From Labedella endophytica (GTDB lineage: Bacteria > Actinomycetota > Actinomycetes > Actinomycetales > Microbacteriaceae): a stretch of DNA of 64,000 bases. The position numbers and the translations under genes are program-made. Below, piece after piece: positions 33,211 to 44,811 of this stretch. The DNA lies in the NCBI RefSeq assembly GCF_003990045.1, contig NZ_RZGZ01000005.1, forward strand, positions 124,001 through 188,000, in the 5' to 3' direction. Under the pieces are notes generated by a model. The model worked only from the letters and a program-made list of their open reading frames with translations, was not told where the DNA came from and did no database searches. Position 1 is the first letter of the stretch; each line of letters begins with the position of its first letter.

Positions 33211-34800
33211 CTAGGCCGTGATGTCGATCGAGCGGATGACGCTCGCCTCGATCTCCCGTGACACCTCGACGAGCAGCTCGTCGGGGACGCGCGAGTCCAC
33301 GGTGAGGACGCTCAACGCCTCTCCCCCGGCCTCGCGGCGGGCGATCTGCATTCCGGCGATGTTGATCTCGGCCTCGCCGAAGCGGCGTCCGTAGACCGCG
33401 ACGATGCCGGGGCGGTCGCGGTAGAGCATGACGATGTGGTGGTCTGAGATCGGGACCTCGACGTCGTAGCCGTTGATCTCGACGATCTTCTCGATCTGCT
33501 TCGTCCCCGTGAGCGTGCCCGAGACGGAGATCTGCGATCCGTCGCTCAGTGCGCCGCGGAGGGTGATGACGTTGCGGTACTCGTCGCTCGCGCCGTCCAC
33601 GATGAGGCGGACCTCGAGGCCGCGCTGCTCGGCGAGGAGCGGGGCGTTGACGTAGGACACGCTCTCGCTCACGACGTTCGTGAAGATTCCCTTGAGCGCG
33701 GCGAGGCGGAAGACGCTCACATCGTACTCGCTGAGGTCACCGTGCACCTCGATGTCCACGCTCGTGAGCGGGGAGTGGGTGAGACCGGAGAACACCTGTC
33801 CGAGCTTCTCGACGAGCGGGATGCCCGGGCGCACGTACGGATCGATGACACCGCCGGCGACGTTCACGGCGTCGGGGACGAGCTCACCCCCGAGCGCGAG
33901 GCGAACCGACTTGGCGACCGAGACGCCCGCCTTCTCCTGCGCCTCGTCCGTCGACGCACCGAGGTGCGGCGTGACGATGACGTTCTCGAGCCCGAGGAGC
34001 GAGGAACCCGTCGGCGGCTCGGACACGAACACGTCGAGGCCGGCACCGGCGATCGTCTTCGCGACGAGCGCGTCGTGGAGCGCGTCCTCGTCGATCAGTC
34101 CGCCGCGGGCGACGTTGACGATGAACGCCGTCGGCTTCATGAGCGCGAGCTGATCGGTGGAGATCATGCCGGTGGTCTCGGGCGTCTTCGGCATGTGGAT
34201 CGTGATGAAGTCCGACTGGGCGAGAAGCTCCTCGAGCGAGAGGAGGCGGACACCCAGCTGCTGCGCTCGTGCGCTCGTGACGTAGGGGTCGTATGCCACG
34301 ACGTCGACGCCGAAGGCCTGGAGCCGCGCGGTGATGAGGGCTCCGATGCGACCGAGACCGATGATGCCGACGGTCTTCTCGTAGAGCTCGACGCCGGTGT
34401 AGGCGGAGCGCTTCCACTGCCCCTGCGCGAGAGCGCTGTGCGCGGCGGGGATGTGGCGAGCGAGCGACAGGATGTGGCCGACCGTGAGCTCGGCGGCGGA
34501 GATGATGTTCGACGTGGGCGCGTTGACGACCATGACGCCGGCGGCCGTCGCGGCCTTGATGTCGACGTTGTCGAGACCGACACCGGCGCGCGCGATCACC
34601 TTGAGCTGCGGAGCGGCGGCGATCGCCTCGGCGTCGACCTTCGTCGCGGAACGGACGAGCACGGCGCTCGCGTCGGCCAGTGCGGCGAGCAGCGCAGCAC
34701 GGTCGGTGCCGTCGACGGATCGGACGTCGAAGTCGGGCCCGAGGGCGTCGACGGTAGCCGGGGAGAGTTCTTCTGCGATCAGGACGATCGGTTGTGACAC
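33211..34800 (-). CDS. serA: D-3-phosphoglycerate dehydrogenase
   Basis: Oxidises 3-phosphoglycerate to 3-phosphohydroxypyruvate, the first committed step of serine synthesis. A 529-residue long-form enzyme: substrate domain with VLVRSATKVDAEAI and RAGVGLDNVDI, NAD+ motif GIIGLGRIGALI (residues 145-156), catalytic His region TPHLGASTDEAQEKAG, then the intervening domain and a C-terminal ACT domain (MLYRDRPGIVAVYGRRFGE), which usually gives serine feedback. GTG 34800 has AGAAGGAAA upstream. It stands alone, ending at a bidirectional hairpin. Confidence 0.97.
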   Translation of the reverse strand: MSQPIVLIAEELSPATVDALGPDFDVRSVDGTDRAALLAALADASAVLVRSATKVDAEAIAAAPQLKVIARAGVGLDNVDIKAATAAGVMVVNAPTSNIISAAELTVGHILSLARHIPAAHSALAQGQWKRSAYTGVELYEKTVGIIGLGRIGALITARLQAFGVDVVAYDPYVTSARAQQLGVRLLSLEELLAQSDFITIHMPKTPETTGMISTDQLALMKPTAFIVNVARGGLIDEDALHDALVAKTIAGAGLDVFVSEPPTGSSLLGLENVIVTPHLGASTDEAQEKAGVSVAKSVRLALGGELVPDAVNVAGGVIDPYVRPGIPLVEKLGQVFSGLTHSPLTSVDIEVHGDLSEYDVSVFRLAALKGIFTNVVSESVSYVNAPLLAEQRGLEVRLIVDGASDEYRNVITLRGALSDGSQISVSGTLTGTKQIEKIVEINGYDVEVPISDHHIVMLYRDRPGIVAVYGRRFGEAEINIAGMQIARREAGGEALSVLTVDSRVPDELLVEVSREIEASVIRSIDITA

Positions 34801-34943
34801 GGAGATTTCCTTCTGACGGCGCGGTGTGCGGACATGGATGCACGGAGTCGACTCGACGCGCCACAGACCGTTGGGGCGCAGCCGCGACCAGCCTAGTGCA
34901 GCCCCGCCGCGCGCCCCCGCCGTGTGACGTAGGGTGGACCGCC

Positions 34944-35336
34944 ATGAGCATCGAGGTCGTGTCCCTGGTCGTCCGCGTCCTCCTGTCCGTCGCCTTCGTG
35001 GCCATGGGGGTCCTGCATTTCGTCCCGTCGGCGGCGAAGGGCATGGCTGCGATCATCCCGCCGGCGCTGCGGGGTTCCGACCCGCGCACGCCTCGACGAT
35101 TCGTCGCCTTCACGGGTCTGTGCGAGATCGCGGGCGGCGTGGGGCTGCTCCTCCCCCCGCTCCAGACGGCGGCGGGGATCCTGCTCGCCGTCTTCCTCGT
35201 GGCGGTCTTCCCGGCCAACGCCTTCGCCGCTCGACACCCCGAGCGCTTCGGGCGGTTGGCTATCCCGTTCTGGCCCCGCCTGATCGGCCAGCTCGTCCTC
35301 ATCGGCCTCTGCGTCTTCGCCGCCGTACGTTTCTGA
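34944..35336 (+). CDS. DoxX-family membrane protein
   Basis: A 130-residue protein with four membrane segments (starting VSLVVRVLLSVAFVAMGVLHF), typical of DoxX/MauE-like proteins whose role is mostly unknown; some relatives act in redox or thiosulfate metabolism. It contains ALRGSDPRTPRRFVAFTGLCEIAGGVGLLLP. ATG 34944 follows TAGGGT by 8 nt and GGTGG by a few bases, so it may be nearly leaderless. Divergent from serA. Confidence 0.82.
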   Translation: MSIEVVSLVVRVLLSVAFVAMGVLHFVPSAAKGMAAIIPPALRGSDPRTPRRFVAFTGLCEIAGGVGLLLPPLQTAAGILLAVFLVAVFPANAFAARHPERFGRLAIPFWPRLIGQLVLIGLCVFAAVRF

Positions 35337-35352
35337 CCCCGATCCAGAGAGG

Positions 35353-35706
35353 TCAGGCGAGGAGCGTTCCGATGCCGTAGATCGCGAGTAGGTCGAGGGA
35401 GAGCGCCGCGACGACGACCGTCGCGGTCGCGTACGCGATCACGAGACTCACGAGTCCGGCACGACGTCCGAACCACAACACACCGAGGAAGGCCGCGACG
35501 GGCAGAACGATCGCGAAGACGAGCACGGCCCAGCCGACGGCCGACATGCTCGTCCCGAGCGCGGCGGCCGTGCCCGTGACGCCGAGCAGATTGCCGATCG
35601 CTTCCCAGACGTCGGCGGCGAGCAACAGGCCGAACACGACGGCGAGGGCCACCCGCGTCCACCGCGGAGCCACGCGCGGGGCGCGCTCCTCATCCCGCCG
35701 CACCAT
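35353..35706 (-). CDS. Small membrane protein, unknown function
   Basis: A 117-residue protein with a basic start (MVRRDEERAPRVAPRW) and three membrane segments. Its ATG overlaps the stop of the upstream small membrane protein (TGATG), so the two are made together and are similar in design: a polar N-terminus followed by three segments with a W-E or L-W motif. They may be paralogues or partners. No family recognised. Confidence 0.7.
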   Translation of the reverse strand: MVRRDEERAPRVAPRWTRVALAVVFGLLLAADVWEAIGNLLGVTGTAAALGTSMSAVGWAVLVFAIVLPVAAFLGVLWFGRRAGLVSLVIAYATATVVVAALSLDLLAIYGIGTLLA

Positions 35707-36197
35707 CACTGCACCCCCACGACGAGCGGCCACGGCACGAGGAGGACCGCACCGGCGATGAGGGCGGCGATGCGCTGCCAGACGGGGCGGGAGCGCGTGA
35801 ACCACAAGCTCGCGAGGAACCACACGATCGGCGCGGCGGCGGCGAAGACGAGACCGAGGGAGAACATCGCGGCGCCGAGCACGTCGGTCGGGCCGAACAC
35901 GGCCTGGAGCGGCGCGAGGACCGTCGCCCACCCGACAGCGTAGAGCAGATGCACACCGCCGAGCAGGCCGAGGAGCACGAGAGCGACGGATCCGAGCTGG
36001 CCCGCATCGGCCGCACGGGGGTCCACGTGATCGTCCGACACAGGTCCATCCGAACGCGCCGCGGCCCCGCTCGCTTCGTCCTGAGCACGACGGCGCGGCG
36101 TGCGCCCCTGGCGGTCGACACCGGCGTCGCGAACGGTTCGGGGTTCGGGCGACTCGTCACCGGCCCAACTCAGGGCATCGTCATCGTCCGCGCTCAT
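35706..36197 (-). CDS. Small membrane protein with acidic N-terminus
   Basis: A 163-residue protein: a 65-residue acidic, disordered N-terminus beginning MSADDDDALSWAGDESPEP, then three membrane segments. Proteins with a DDALSWAGD start are common in Microbacteriaceae and have, as I recall, sometimes been labelled DNA polymerase III gamma/tau by mistake; nothing here supports that. ATG 36197 is preceded by TGGAGTG, and a GTG one codon upstream is an alternative. It is upstream of a coupled second small membrane protein and divergent in function from the ilv genes beside it. Confidence 0.7.
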   Translation of the reverse strand: MSADDDDALSWAGDESPEPRTVRDAGVDRQGRTPRRRAQDEASGAAARSDGPVSDDHVDPRAADAGQLGSVALVLLGLLGGVHLLYAVGWATVLAPLQAVFGPTDVLGAAMFSLGLVFAAAAPIVWFLASLWFTRSRPVWQRIAALIAGAVLLVPWPLVVGVQ

Positions 36198-36242
36198 CAC
36201 TCCAGGCTACCGGCGCGATCCTGTGTGGATCCGTCACGACGA

Positions 36243-36270
36243 AGGGCCGCCCGGTCGCCCGGACGGCCCT
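36243..36270 (-). terminator. Terminator of the ilv operon
   Basis: Stem AGGGCCG with CGGCCCT plus inner CCGG/CCGG pairing, 30 bases after the ilvC stop. Followed by TTCGTCGT on the minus strand. Confidence 0.6.
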
Positions 36271-36299
36271 CCCCTCGGTCTTCCGACCGACGACGTCGA

Positions 36300-37869
<1,570 letters not shown>

Positions 37870-37870
37870 C

Positions 37871-39679
37871 TCAGTCCTCCTCATCCCATGACGGGGCGTG
37901 TTCACGCGCGTACTGCACGTAGCTGTTGCTGACGCCCTGCGGCACCATCGGCCACACCATGGCGTCGGCGCTCACGACGAAGTCGATCACGACGGGACGG
38001 TCGTTGGTCTCGAGCGCGAGCTTGATGGCCGCGTCGACCTCGTCCTCGCTCGTGACGCGGATGCCGAGGCAGCCGTATGCCTCGGCGAGCTTCACGAAGT
38101 CCGGAACCCGGATGGTGTCGTGCCCGGTGTTCAGATCCGTGTTGGAGTAGCGGCCGTCGTAGAAGAGCGTCTGCCACTGCCGAACCATCCCGAGCGACGA
38201 GTTGTTGATGATCGCCACCTTGATCGGGATGTTGTTGATCGCACAGGTCGCGAGCTCCTGATTGGTCATCTGGAAGCAGCCGTCGCCGTCGATCGCCCAC
38301 ACGTCGCGGTCCGGTTGAGCCACCTTGGCACCCATGGCTGCGGGCACGGAGTATCCCATCGTGCCGGCGCCGCCCGAGTTGAGCCACGAGTTGGGGCGCT
38401 CGTACTTGATGAACTGGGCCGCCCACATCTGGTGCTGGCCGACACCGGAGGCGAAGACGCCCTCCGGACCGGTGATCTCGCCGATGCGCTGGATGACGTA
38501 CTGCGGGGCGAGGAGCCCGTCCGTCGTGGGGGCGTAACCGAGCGGGAACTCCTCGCGGAGTCCGTTCAGGTAGGTCCACCAGTCGGCGATGTCGGGAGCG
38601 GTCTCGGCCGCCGCTGCCTTGTAAGCGGCGACGAGGTCGACGATGACGTCCTTCGCGTCGCCCACGATGGGCACGTCGGCGATGCGGATCTTCGAGATCT
38701 CGGCAGGGTCGACGTCCACGTGCACGACCTTGGCGTTCGGCGCGAAGAGCTCGGCCTTGCCCGTGACCCGGTCGTCGAACCGGGCGCCGAGGGCGATGAG
38801 GAGATCCGATTCCTGCAGGGCGAGGACCGCCGGGACCGTTCCGTGCATCCCCGGCATGCCGAGCTGCTGTTCGTGGGAATCGGGGAAGGCGCCACGGGCC
38901 ATGAGCGTCGTGACGACCGGGGCCCCGGTGAGCTCGGCGAGCTCGAGCAGTTCCGCGGAGGCCTGGGCGCGAATCACGCCGCCGCCCACGTAGAGCACGG
39001 GCTTCTTCGCCTCCACGAACAACTGAGCGGCGGCCTGCACCTGCTTGCCGTGCGCCTTCGTGACGGGCCGGTAACCCGGGAGATCGATCTTCGGGGGCCA
39101 GATGAAGGGGGCGGTCGCCTGCTGGGCATCCTTCGTGATGTCCACGAGGACCGGACCGGGCCGCCCGGTCGACGCGATGTGGGCGGCGGCGGCGATGGTC
39201 GCCGGGATGTCCTTCGGATCCTTGACGAGGAACGAGTGCTTCGTGATCGGCATCGTGATACCCACGATGTCGGCCTCCTGGAAGGCGTCCGTGCCCATCA
39301 GGGTGGAGAACACCTGGCCGGTGATCGCGAGAAGCGGCACCGAGTCCATGTAGGCGTCGGCGATCGCCGTGACGAGGTTCGTCGCTCCCGGTCCCGACGT
39401 CGCGATGCAGACACCGAGGCGGTTGCTCGAGGAGGCGTACCCCTCGGCGGCATGGCCGGCGCCCTGTTCGTGCCGGACGAGGATGTGGCGGAGCTCGGTC
39501 GAGTCCATGAGCGGGTCGTAGACCGGGAGGATCGCTCCCCCGGGCAGACCGAAGATGTCGTCGATGCCGAGGAGCTCGAGGGTGCGGACGACCGCGGCAG
39601 CGCCCGTGATCGTCTCCGGCTCGGAGCCGGAGGCCGCGGGTTTCCGCGGCGGCGGAGTGGGGATGGGATCGGCAGACAT
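37871..39679 (-). CDS. ilvB: Acetolactate synthase catalytic subunit
   Basis: Condenses two pyruvates, or pyruvate with 2-ketobutyrate, using thiamine diphosphate, FAD and Mg2+. 602 residues: a Pro-rich N-terminal 25 residues, then [16 protein letters not shown] with [15 protein letters not shown] (catalytic Glu in RHEQ), the FAD region, and the ThDP motif from [31 protein letters not shown] near residues 470-500. ATG 39679 with AAGGAAA upstream. It follows ilvD by 50 bases and couples to ilvN. Confidence 0.97.
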   Translation of the reverse strand: MSADPIPTPPPRKPAASGSEPETITGAAAVVRTLELLGIDDIFGLPGGAILPVYDPLMDSTELRHILVRHEQGAGHAAEGYASSSNRLGVCIATSGPGATNLVTAIADAYMDSVPLLAITGQVFSTLMGTDAFQEADIVGITMPITKHSFLVKDPKDIPATIAAAAHIASTGRPGPVLVDITKDAQQATAPFIWPPKIDLPGYRPVTKAHGKQVQAAAQLFVEAKKPVLYVGGGVIRAQASAELLELAELTGAPVVTTLMARGAFPDSHEQQLGMPGMHGTVPAVLALQESDLLIALGARFDDRVTGKAELFAPNAKVVHVDVDPAEISKIRIADVPIVGDAKDVIVDLVAAYKAAAAETAPDIADWWTYLNGLREEFPLGYAPTTDGLLAPQYVIQRIGEITGPEGVFASGVGQHQMWAAQFIKYERPNSWLNSGGAGTMGYSVPAAMGAKVAQPDRDVWAIDGDGCFQMTNQELATCAINNIPIKVAIINNSSLGMVRQWQTLFYDGRYSNTDLNTGHDTIRVPDFVKLAEAYGCLGIRVTSEDEVDAAIKLALETNDRPVVIDFVVSADAMVWPMVPQGVSNSYVQYAREHAPSWDEED

Positions 39680-39729
39680 GCACGTTTCCTTGACGATAGT
39701 GATCGATGGTCCGGCGGAGCCCACGCGGA

Positions 39730-41424
39730 CTACCCGGTGATCGCACCCTCCGCGGCGGAGTGCACGAGCTTGGAGTATTTCGCGAGGACGCCACGGGTGT
39801 AGCGGGGAGGAAGAGGGGCCCAGCCTTCTCGGCGGGCAGCCAGCTCAGCGTCGTCGACAAGTAGGTCGAGAGAGCGAGCAGCGATATCGACCCGTATCAG
39901 ATCACCATCGCGCACGAAGGCGATGGGACCTGCGTCCACCGCTTCGGGTGCTATGTGGCCGATGCACAGGCCGGTTGTGCCGCCTGAGAATCGTCCGTCC
40001 GTCAATAGTAATACATCTTTCCCGAGGCCAGCGCCCTTGATGGCGGCCGTGATCGCGAGCATCTCGCGCATCCCCGGCCCGCCCTTCGGTCCCTCGTAGC
40101 GGATGATGACGACGTCGCCGGCCGCGATCTTGCCCTCGGTGAGGGCGTCCATCGCGGCGCGCTCCCGTTCGAAGACGCGCGCGGGGCCCTCGAACACCTG
40201 CGCGTCGAAGCCGGCCGTCTTGACGACCGCACCCTCGGGGGCGAACGAACCCTTCAGGATCGTGAGTCCGCCGGTTGCGTGGATCGGGTTGTCGAGCGTC
40301 CGCAGCACCTTGCCGTCGAGCGGCTCGGGCTTGATGTCCGCGAGGTTCTCGGCGACGGTCTTGCCCGTGACGGTGAGGCAGTCTCCGTGCAGGAGACCGG
40401 CGTCGAGCAGCGCCTTCATGACGACGGGGACTCCCCCGTGGCGGTCGACGTCGTTCATGACGTACTGACCGAACGGCTTGAGGTCACCGATGTGCGGCAC
40501 CTTGTCGCCGATGCGGTTGAAGTCGTCGAGGGTCAGCTCGACCTCGGCCTCGCGCGCGATCGCGAGCAGGTGGAGGACGACGTTCGTCGATCCGCCGAAG
40601 GCCATGGCCACGGCGATCGCGTTCTCGAAGGCCTCGCGCGTGAGGATCTGTCGGGCCGTGATGCCCTTCTTCAGCATGTTGACGACAGCCTCGCCCGAGC
40701 GGTGCGCGAAGTAGTCGCGGCGACGGTCGGCGGAGGGCGGGGAGGCGGAGCCGGGCAGGCTCATGCCGAGGGCCTCGGCCACCGAGGCCATCGTGTTCGC
40801 GGTGTACATGCCACCGCACGCGCCCTCGCCCGGCACGATCGCGCACTCGATGCGCTTGAGGTCTTCCTCGCTCATGTTGCCGGCCTTGCACGCGCCGACG
40901 GCCTCGAAGGAGTCGATGATCGTGACCTCCTTCTCGGTGCCGTCCGTGAGCTTCACCCAACCGGGGGCGACGGAGCCGGCGTAGAGGAAGACGGAGGCGA
41001 GGTCGAGGCGGGCCGCAGCCATGAGCATGCCGGGAAGCGACTTGTCGCAGCCCGCGAGCAGCACCGTGCCGTCGAGACGCTCGGCCATGACGACGGTCTC
41101 GACCGAGTCGGCGATGACCTCGCGCGAGACGAGGGAGAAGTGCATGCCCTCGTGGCCCATCGAGATGCCGTCGGAGACGGAGATGGTGCCGAATTGGAGG
41201 GGGTATCCGCCGCCGGAGTGGACGCCTTCCTTGGCGCCCTGGGCGAGACGGTCGAGGGAGAGGTTGCACGGCGTGATCTCGTTCCACGAGCTCGCGATGC
41301 CGATCTGGGGCTTGTCCCAGTCCTCGTCTCCCATGCCGACCGCGCGGAGCATGCCCCGGCTCGTGGTGGCTTCGATTCCGTCGGTGACCGCGCGCGACCG
41401 CGGTTTCACATCGATGTCTGGCAT
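39730..41424 (-). CDS. ilvD: Dihydroxy-acid dehydratase
   Basis: Dehydrates dihydroxy acids to the keto acids of valine and isoleucine, using an iron-sulfur cluster. 564 residues: cysteine motifs GCDKSLPGM and [10 protein letters not shown], with [10 protein letters not shown] near residue 52, and the C-terminal [27 protein letters not shown] ends 6 nt before ATG 41424 and there is no Shine-Dalgarno, so it is probably leaderless and first in ilvD-ilvB-ilvN-ilvC. An internal stretch near the 3' end (about 39790-40030) uses clearly more A/T-ending codons than the rest, including GTA-TTA-CTA-TTG in a row at 40004-40015, suggesting a recombined segment. The protein motif there is intact. Confidence 0.96.
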   Translation of the reverse strand: MPDIDVKPRSRAVTDGIEATTSRGMLRAVGMGDEDWDKPQIGIASSWNEITPCNLSLDRLAQGAKEGVHSGGGYPLQFGTISVSDGISMGHEGMHFSLVSREVIADSVETVVMAERLDGTVLLAGCDKSLPGMLMAAARLDLASVFLYAGSVAPGWVKLTDGTEKEVTIIDSFEAVGACKAGNMSEEDLKRIECAIVPGEGACGGMYTANTMASVAEALGMSLPGSASPPSADRRRDYFAHRSGEAVVNMLKKGITARQILTREAFENAIAVAMAFGGSTNVVLHLLAIAREAEVELTLDDFNRIGDKVPHIGDLKPFGQYVMNDVDRHGGVPVVMKALLDAGLLHGDCLTVTGKTVAENLADIKPEPLDGKVLRTLDNPIHATGGLTILKGSFAPEGAVVKTAGFDAQVFEGPARVFERERAAMDALTEGKIAAGDVVIIRYEGPKGGPGMREMLAITAAIKGAGLGKDVLLLTDGRFSGGTTGLCIGHIAPEAVDAGPIAFVRDGDLIRVDIAARSLDLLVDDAELAARREGWAPLPPRYTRGVLAKYSKLVHSAAEGAITG

Positions 41425-41430
41425 GTTACG

Positions 41431-41436
41431 AGTGTA
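41431..41436 (-). promoter_or_regulatory. -10 box of the ilvDBNC operon (leaderless)
   Basis: TACACT on the minus strand, 6 nt before ATG 41424. A hairpin-like CCACCCACG/CGTGGTGG lies between it and the otsB stop. Confidence 0.5.
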
Positions 41437-41490
41437 GAACGCGCGGGGTGCCCTCTCGGCCATCCACCACGCGGTTCGTGGGTGGCCGCG

Positions 41491-42279
41491 TCAGCGCGAG
41501 CGCACGAACGCGGCGCGCAACTCGGCCAGCCGGGTCAGCACGAGCGCCATGTCGGTCGGCGCGGGCACGCGGAACGGCGCGAGGGTGTCCCCCGGGCCGA
41601 CCTTCACGCCGACGTCGCCGTCGTGAAGCGCCCGGAAGGCGTCCTCGTCGGTCACGTCGTCGCCCGAGTAGAAGGTCGCGGAGGCGTCCACGTAGGCCCG
41701 GATGCGTTCGATCGCATCGCCCTTGGTCGCGGCCATCACGGAGAACTCTTCGACGTCCTTGCCGGGGCGAGCGGTGACGCCGGGCAACGAGGCGAGGACG
41801 CGTCGGCGCACGTCGTGCTGCGCGTCGAGCGCGACGTCGTCGTCGGCGTTCCGGAGATGCAGGGCATGTCCGGCCGGCTTCGTCTCGACGGCGGTCCCCG
41901 GGTGTCGGGAGGCGACCTCGCGGAGGATCGCGCCGAGCCGCTCGACGTCGGCGAGCTCGTCGGCGGTCAGCGAGAGCGGCGGAGCGCCCACCTCCATGCG
42001 GTACTCGGCCCCGTGGGAGCCGGCGAGGAGGATGTGGTCGCCCGCTCCGGAGACCGCGATGAGGGAATCGATCGCGCGTCCCGAGACGAGCGCGACCGAC
42101 GTGCGGTTGAGCGCGGACAGCGCCTCGATCGCCTCGGCGGCCTCGGGCAGCGGGCCGGCCGCCTGGGGGTCGTCGACGTGCACGGAGATGTTGCCGTCGA
42201 AGTCGAGGGCGACGAGCAGCACGTCGGTCTCCGCGAGCCTCTGCAGGGCCGCGTCGAGGGGCCGTTCGATCGCGCTCAC
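41491..42279 (-). CDS. otsB: Trehalose-6-phosphate phosphatase
   Basis: Removes phosphate from trehalose-6-phosphate to give trehalose, an osmo- and stress protectant. 262 residues, HAD fold: the nucleophile motif is VALDFDGNIS (Asp near 25 and 27), then ALVSGRAIDSL, GSHGAEYR, and the late VMAATKGDAIERI with FYSGDDVTDEDAF carrying the Mg2+ aspartates. GTG 42279 overlaps the otsA stop by 4 bases, and GAGGCCGG precedes it. Together with otsA it forms a complete OtsAB pathway. Confidence 0.95.
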   Translation of the reverse strand: MSAIERPLDAALQRLAETDVLLVALDFDGNISVHVDDPQAAGPLPEAAEAIEALSALNRTSVALVSGRAIDSLIAVSGAGDHILLAGSHGAEYRMEVGAPPLSLTADELADVERLGAILREVASRHPGTAVETKPAGHALHLRNADDDVALDAQHDVRRRVLASLPGVTARPGKDVEEFSVMAATKGDAIERIRAYVDASATFYSGDDVTDEDAFRALHDGDVGVKVGPGDTLAPFRVPAPTDMALVLTRLAELRAAFVRSR

Positions 42280-43772
42280 GAACCGGCCTCTTCGAGCTCG
42301 ACGCCGTCCCGGGTCGGGGCCGATGAGCTGGCGGTCGCGTGGGAGGCGCGCGCGAGTTCCTCGAGGAAGGTCGCCGACCACTTCGCGACGTCGTTCTCGA
42401 GCACCTTGCGTCGGAGCGCCCGCATCCGCCGCTTCCGTTCGCGCGGATCCATCTCCACGGCGGTGACGATGGCCTCCTTCACGCCCTGGATATCGTGCGG
42501 ATTGATGAGCAGCGACTGGCGGAGGTCGTCGGACGCACCAGCGAACTCGCTCAGGATCAGCACGCCGTCGCCGTCGATGCGCGAGGCCACATACTCCTTT
42601 GCGACGAGGTTCATGCCGTCGCGGAGAGCCGTCACGAGCATGACGTCGGCGGCGAGGTAGAGCGCCACCATCTCCTCGCGGGGGTAGCCGTGGTGGAGGT
42701 AGTGCACGGGAGCGGATCCGATAGCGCCGAAGTCGCCGTTGATGCGCCCCACGGTCATCTCGATCTCGTCACGCAGCTCCATGTACGCCGCGACCCGCTC
42801 ACGGGACGGACTCGCTACCTGGATGAGCGTCGTGTCCGCCGCGTCGAGTCGACCGTCCTCGAGGAGCTCGGCGTAGGCCTTCAGCCGGTGCCGGATCCCC
42901 TTCGTGTAGTCGAGACGGTCCACGCCGAAGAGGACGGTCTTCGGGTTGCCGAGGTCCTCCCGGATCTGCCGAGCCCGTTCGACGACGTCGGGTCGTGCGG
43001 CGAGCTCGGCGAAGGACGCGGAGTCGATGGAGATCGGGAAGGCCCGGGCCACGACGGTGCGCGATCGTTCGGGGCGGCGCTCGTCGGTGTTCTCGAGTGG
43101 AACGCGGATCGACGAACCACGTGTCTCGTAGCCGAAGAGTCGTCGGACGGCGCGGGCGAAATTCCCTGCGTCGGCGGTGCGCTGGAAGCCGATCACGTCG
43201 GCACCGAGGAGACCGGTCAGGATCTGGCGACGCCAGGGCAACTGGGAGTAGAGGCCGTACGCGGGGAACGGGATGTGGTTGAAGAAGCCGATCGTGAGGT
43301 CCGGACGCTGCTCGCGCAGCAGACCGGGGACGAGCTGCAGCTGATAGTCATGGACCCAGACCGTCGCACCCTCGGACGCGAGGGCGGCGGCACGCTCGGC
43401 GAAACGTCGATTCACCGAGACGTAGGAGTCCCACCACTCGCGGTGGTAGCTCGGCTGGGCGATGACGTCGTGGTAGAGCGGCCAGAGCGTGTCGTTGGAG
43501 AAGCCTTCGTAGTAGCGCTCCACCTCCGTCTGGTCGAGCGAGACGGGCACCATCGTGATTCCGCCGTGCTCGAACGGCTCGACGTGCGTGTCCACGGAGC
43601 CCGGCCATCCGATCCAGGCACCGTCCGCCGACCGCATGACAGGCTCGAGCGCCGTCACGAGACCACCGGGAGAGAGCTTCCAGCCCTGGGTCCCATCGGG
43701 TTCGGTGACGCTGTCGACCGCGAGCCGGTTGGCGACGACGATGAAGTCGTACCTCTCCTCTTCGAGGTTCAC
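42276..43772 (-). CDS. otsA: Trehalose-6-phosphate synthase
   Basis: Makes trehalose-6-phosphate from UDP-glucose and glucose-6-phosphate. 498 residues, GT20 fold: VVANRLAVD (residues 12-20), GGLVTALEPV, VHDYQLQLVPGLLR near 140, GFFNHIPFPAYGLY, and the donor-binding FGVDRLDYTKGIRHRL near 270-285 and ALRDGMNLVAKEY. The annotated start is GTG 43772, but no ribosome-binding site precedes it. A strong one (GGAAGGG, 43819-43825) sits 4-7 nt before two in-frame ATC codons at 43814 and 43811, so translation may begin 13 or 14 codons earlier at a rare ATC. Confidence 0.95.
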   Translation of the reverse strand: MNLEEERYDFIVVANRLAVDSVTEPDGTQGWKLSPGGLVTALEPVMRSADGAWIGWPGSVDTHVEPFEHGGITMVPVSLDQTEVERYYEGFSNDTLWPLYHDVIAQPSYHREWWDSYVSVNRRFAERAAALASEGATVWVHDYQLQLVPGLLREQRPDLTIGFFNHIPFPAYGLYSQLPWRRQILTGLLGADVIGFQRTADAGNFARAVRRLFGYETRGSSIRVPLENTDERRPERSRTVVARAFPISIDSASFAELAARPDVVERARQIREDLGNPKTVLFGVDRLDYTKGIRHRLKAYAELLEDGRLDAADTTLIQVASPSRERVAAYMELRDEIEMTVGRINGDFGAIGSAPVHYLHHGYPREEMVALYLAADVMLVTALRDGMNLVAKEYVASRIDGDGVLILSEFAGASDDLRQSLLINPHDIQGVKEAIVTAVEMDPRERKRRMRALRRKVLENDVAKWSATFLEELARASHATASSSAPTRDGVELEEAGS

Positions 43773-44013
43773 GGAGTGGTCATGGTCGTCGGTTTCGTGC
43801 TGGGTGGCGATGATGGATCCCTTCCGCGCCGGACGGTGTTCAGGTTATCAGCGGGGCCTGGCCCCGACCGGGGGTGGACACCACGCGCGGGACCCGCCAA
43901 GGCCCTCCTCGCCGATCCATCGGCGCGGCCCTAGTCGAGCCATCGGTACGGCGCAAACCCTGCCTCCCGACACCCCGATCCGCTAGCGTTTCCCTCGAAC
44001 GAAAGGACGCCCC

Positions 44014-44232
44014 ATGCGTAAATACATCATGAACTCGGCCATCATCGGCGCGGTCTTCGGTGGGTACCAGACGCTGCAGGCGACACGGAAGGGTCCGCAC
44101 GACTGGCGTCTCGTCTTCATCTGGATCTCGTGGATCGCCACGCTCGCCCTCGCGATCGGTTCGGTCGCCGACGAGGCCAACGACTCCCCCGCGGAGAAGA
44201 AGGCCAAGAAGCTCAGCGACGGCCGGAAGTAG
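44014..44232 (+). CDS. Small membrane protein
   Basis: A 72-residue protein. The middle (WRLVFIWISWIATLALAIGSVAD) is a probable membrane segment, a weaker one may lie near the start (IIGAVFGGY), and the C-terminus is lysine-rich (EKKAKKLSDGRK) and likely cytoplasmic. GAAAGGA precedes ATG 44014. Function unknown. Confidence 0.65.
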   Translation: MRKYIMNSAIIGAVFGGYQTLQATRKGPHDWRLVFIWISWIATLALAIGSVADEANDSPAEKKAKKLSDGRK

Positions 44233-44312
44233 CCCGTCCGGCGTGTCGACGCCCGAACGATCGTCCCCCGCGAGAAGATGACCGCAAGTCAGCTCTGAAC
44301 GGGGGACGATCC

Positions 44313-44780
44313 ATGTTCGGTCGCCGTCGCCGCGCGAAAGTCGTCACCGACCGCGCGGCCGCATCGAAGCCCACGCCGACCGGTTCGACACCGGAGCGCG
44401 CATCACTCACCCCCGACGACGTCTACGACCTCGTCAATCGGCGGGTGGCCGAGGCCCTCGGCCCCGACGGGCGTTACTCGCTCGTCCTGAGGAGCGCCGC
44501 GGACACGGACGCGATCTTCTCGCAGCTGGCGAGCCGGTCGCTCTCGCTCGCCATCACCCAGGCCATCGTCGGCGCCGGTGTCGTCCCAGCCGCCTCGCAC
44601 CTGCCGGGAGCACACGAGCGCACCGTCCTGTCCCCCCAGGCCGAGCACACGGCCGTGGCCGTCTGGGCCGATCCGATGCGCCACGACCCCGACACGGTCG
44701 ACCCGTCGATCGTCGCGCCCGACCGTGCGACCGGCATCCGCGCCGACACGATCCCGCTTCGAGCCGTCGCCGGGGCGTGA
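44313..44780 (+). CDS. Hypothetical protein
   Basis: A 155-residue soluble protein: basic N-terminus (MFGRRRRAKVV), a Thr/Pro-rich linker, then a segment with LTPDDVYDLVNRRVAEALGPDGRYSLVLRS and LSLAITQAIVGAGVV. No family recognised. GGGGGAC precedes ATG 44313. It lies between a small membrane protein and a phosphodiesterase gene, on the same strand. Confidence 0.65.
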   Translation: MFGRRRRAKVVTDRAAASKPTPTGSTPERASLTPDDVYDLVNRRVAEALGPDGRYSLVLRSAADTDAIFSQLASRSLSLAITQAIVGAGVVPAASHLPGAHERTVLSPQAEHTAVAVWADPMRHDPDTVDPSIVAPDRATGIRADTIPLRAVAGA

Positions 44781-44811
44781 GCGCGACGACCGTGATCACG
44801 TCCACCACACC

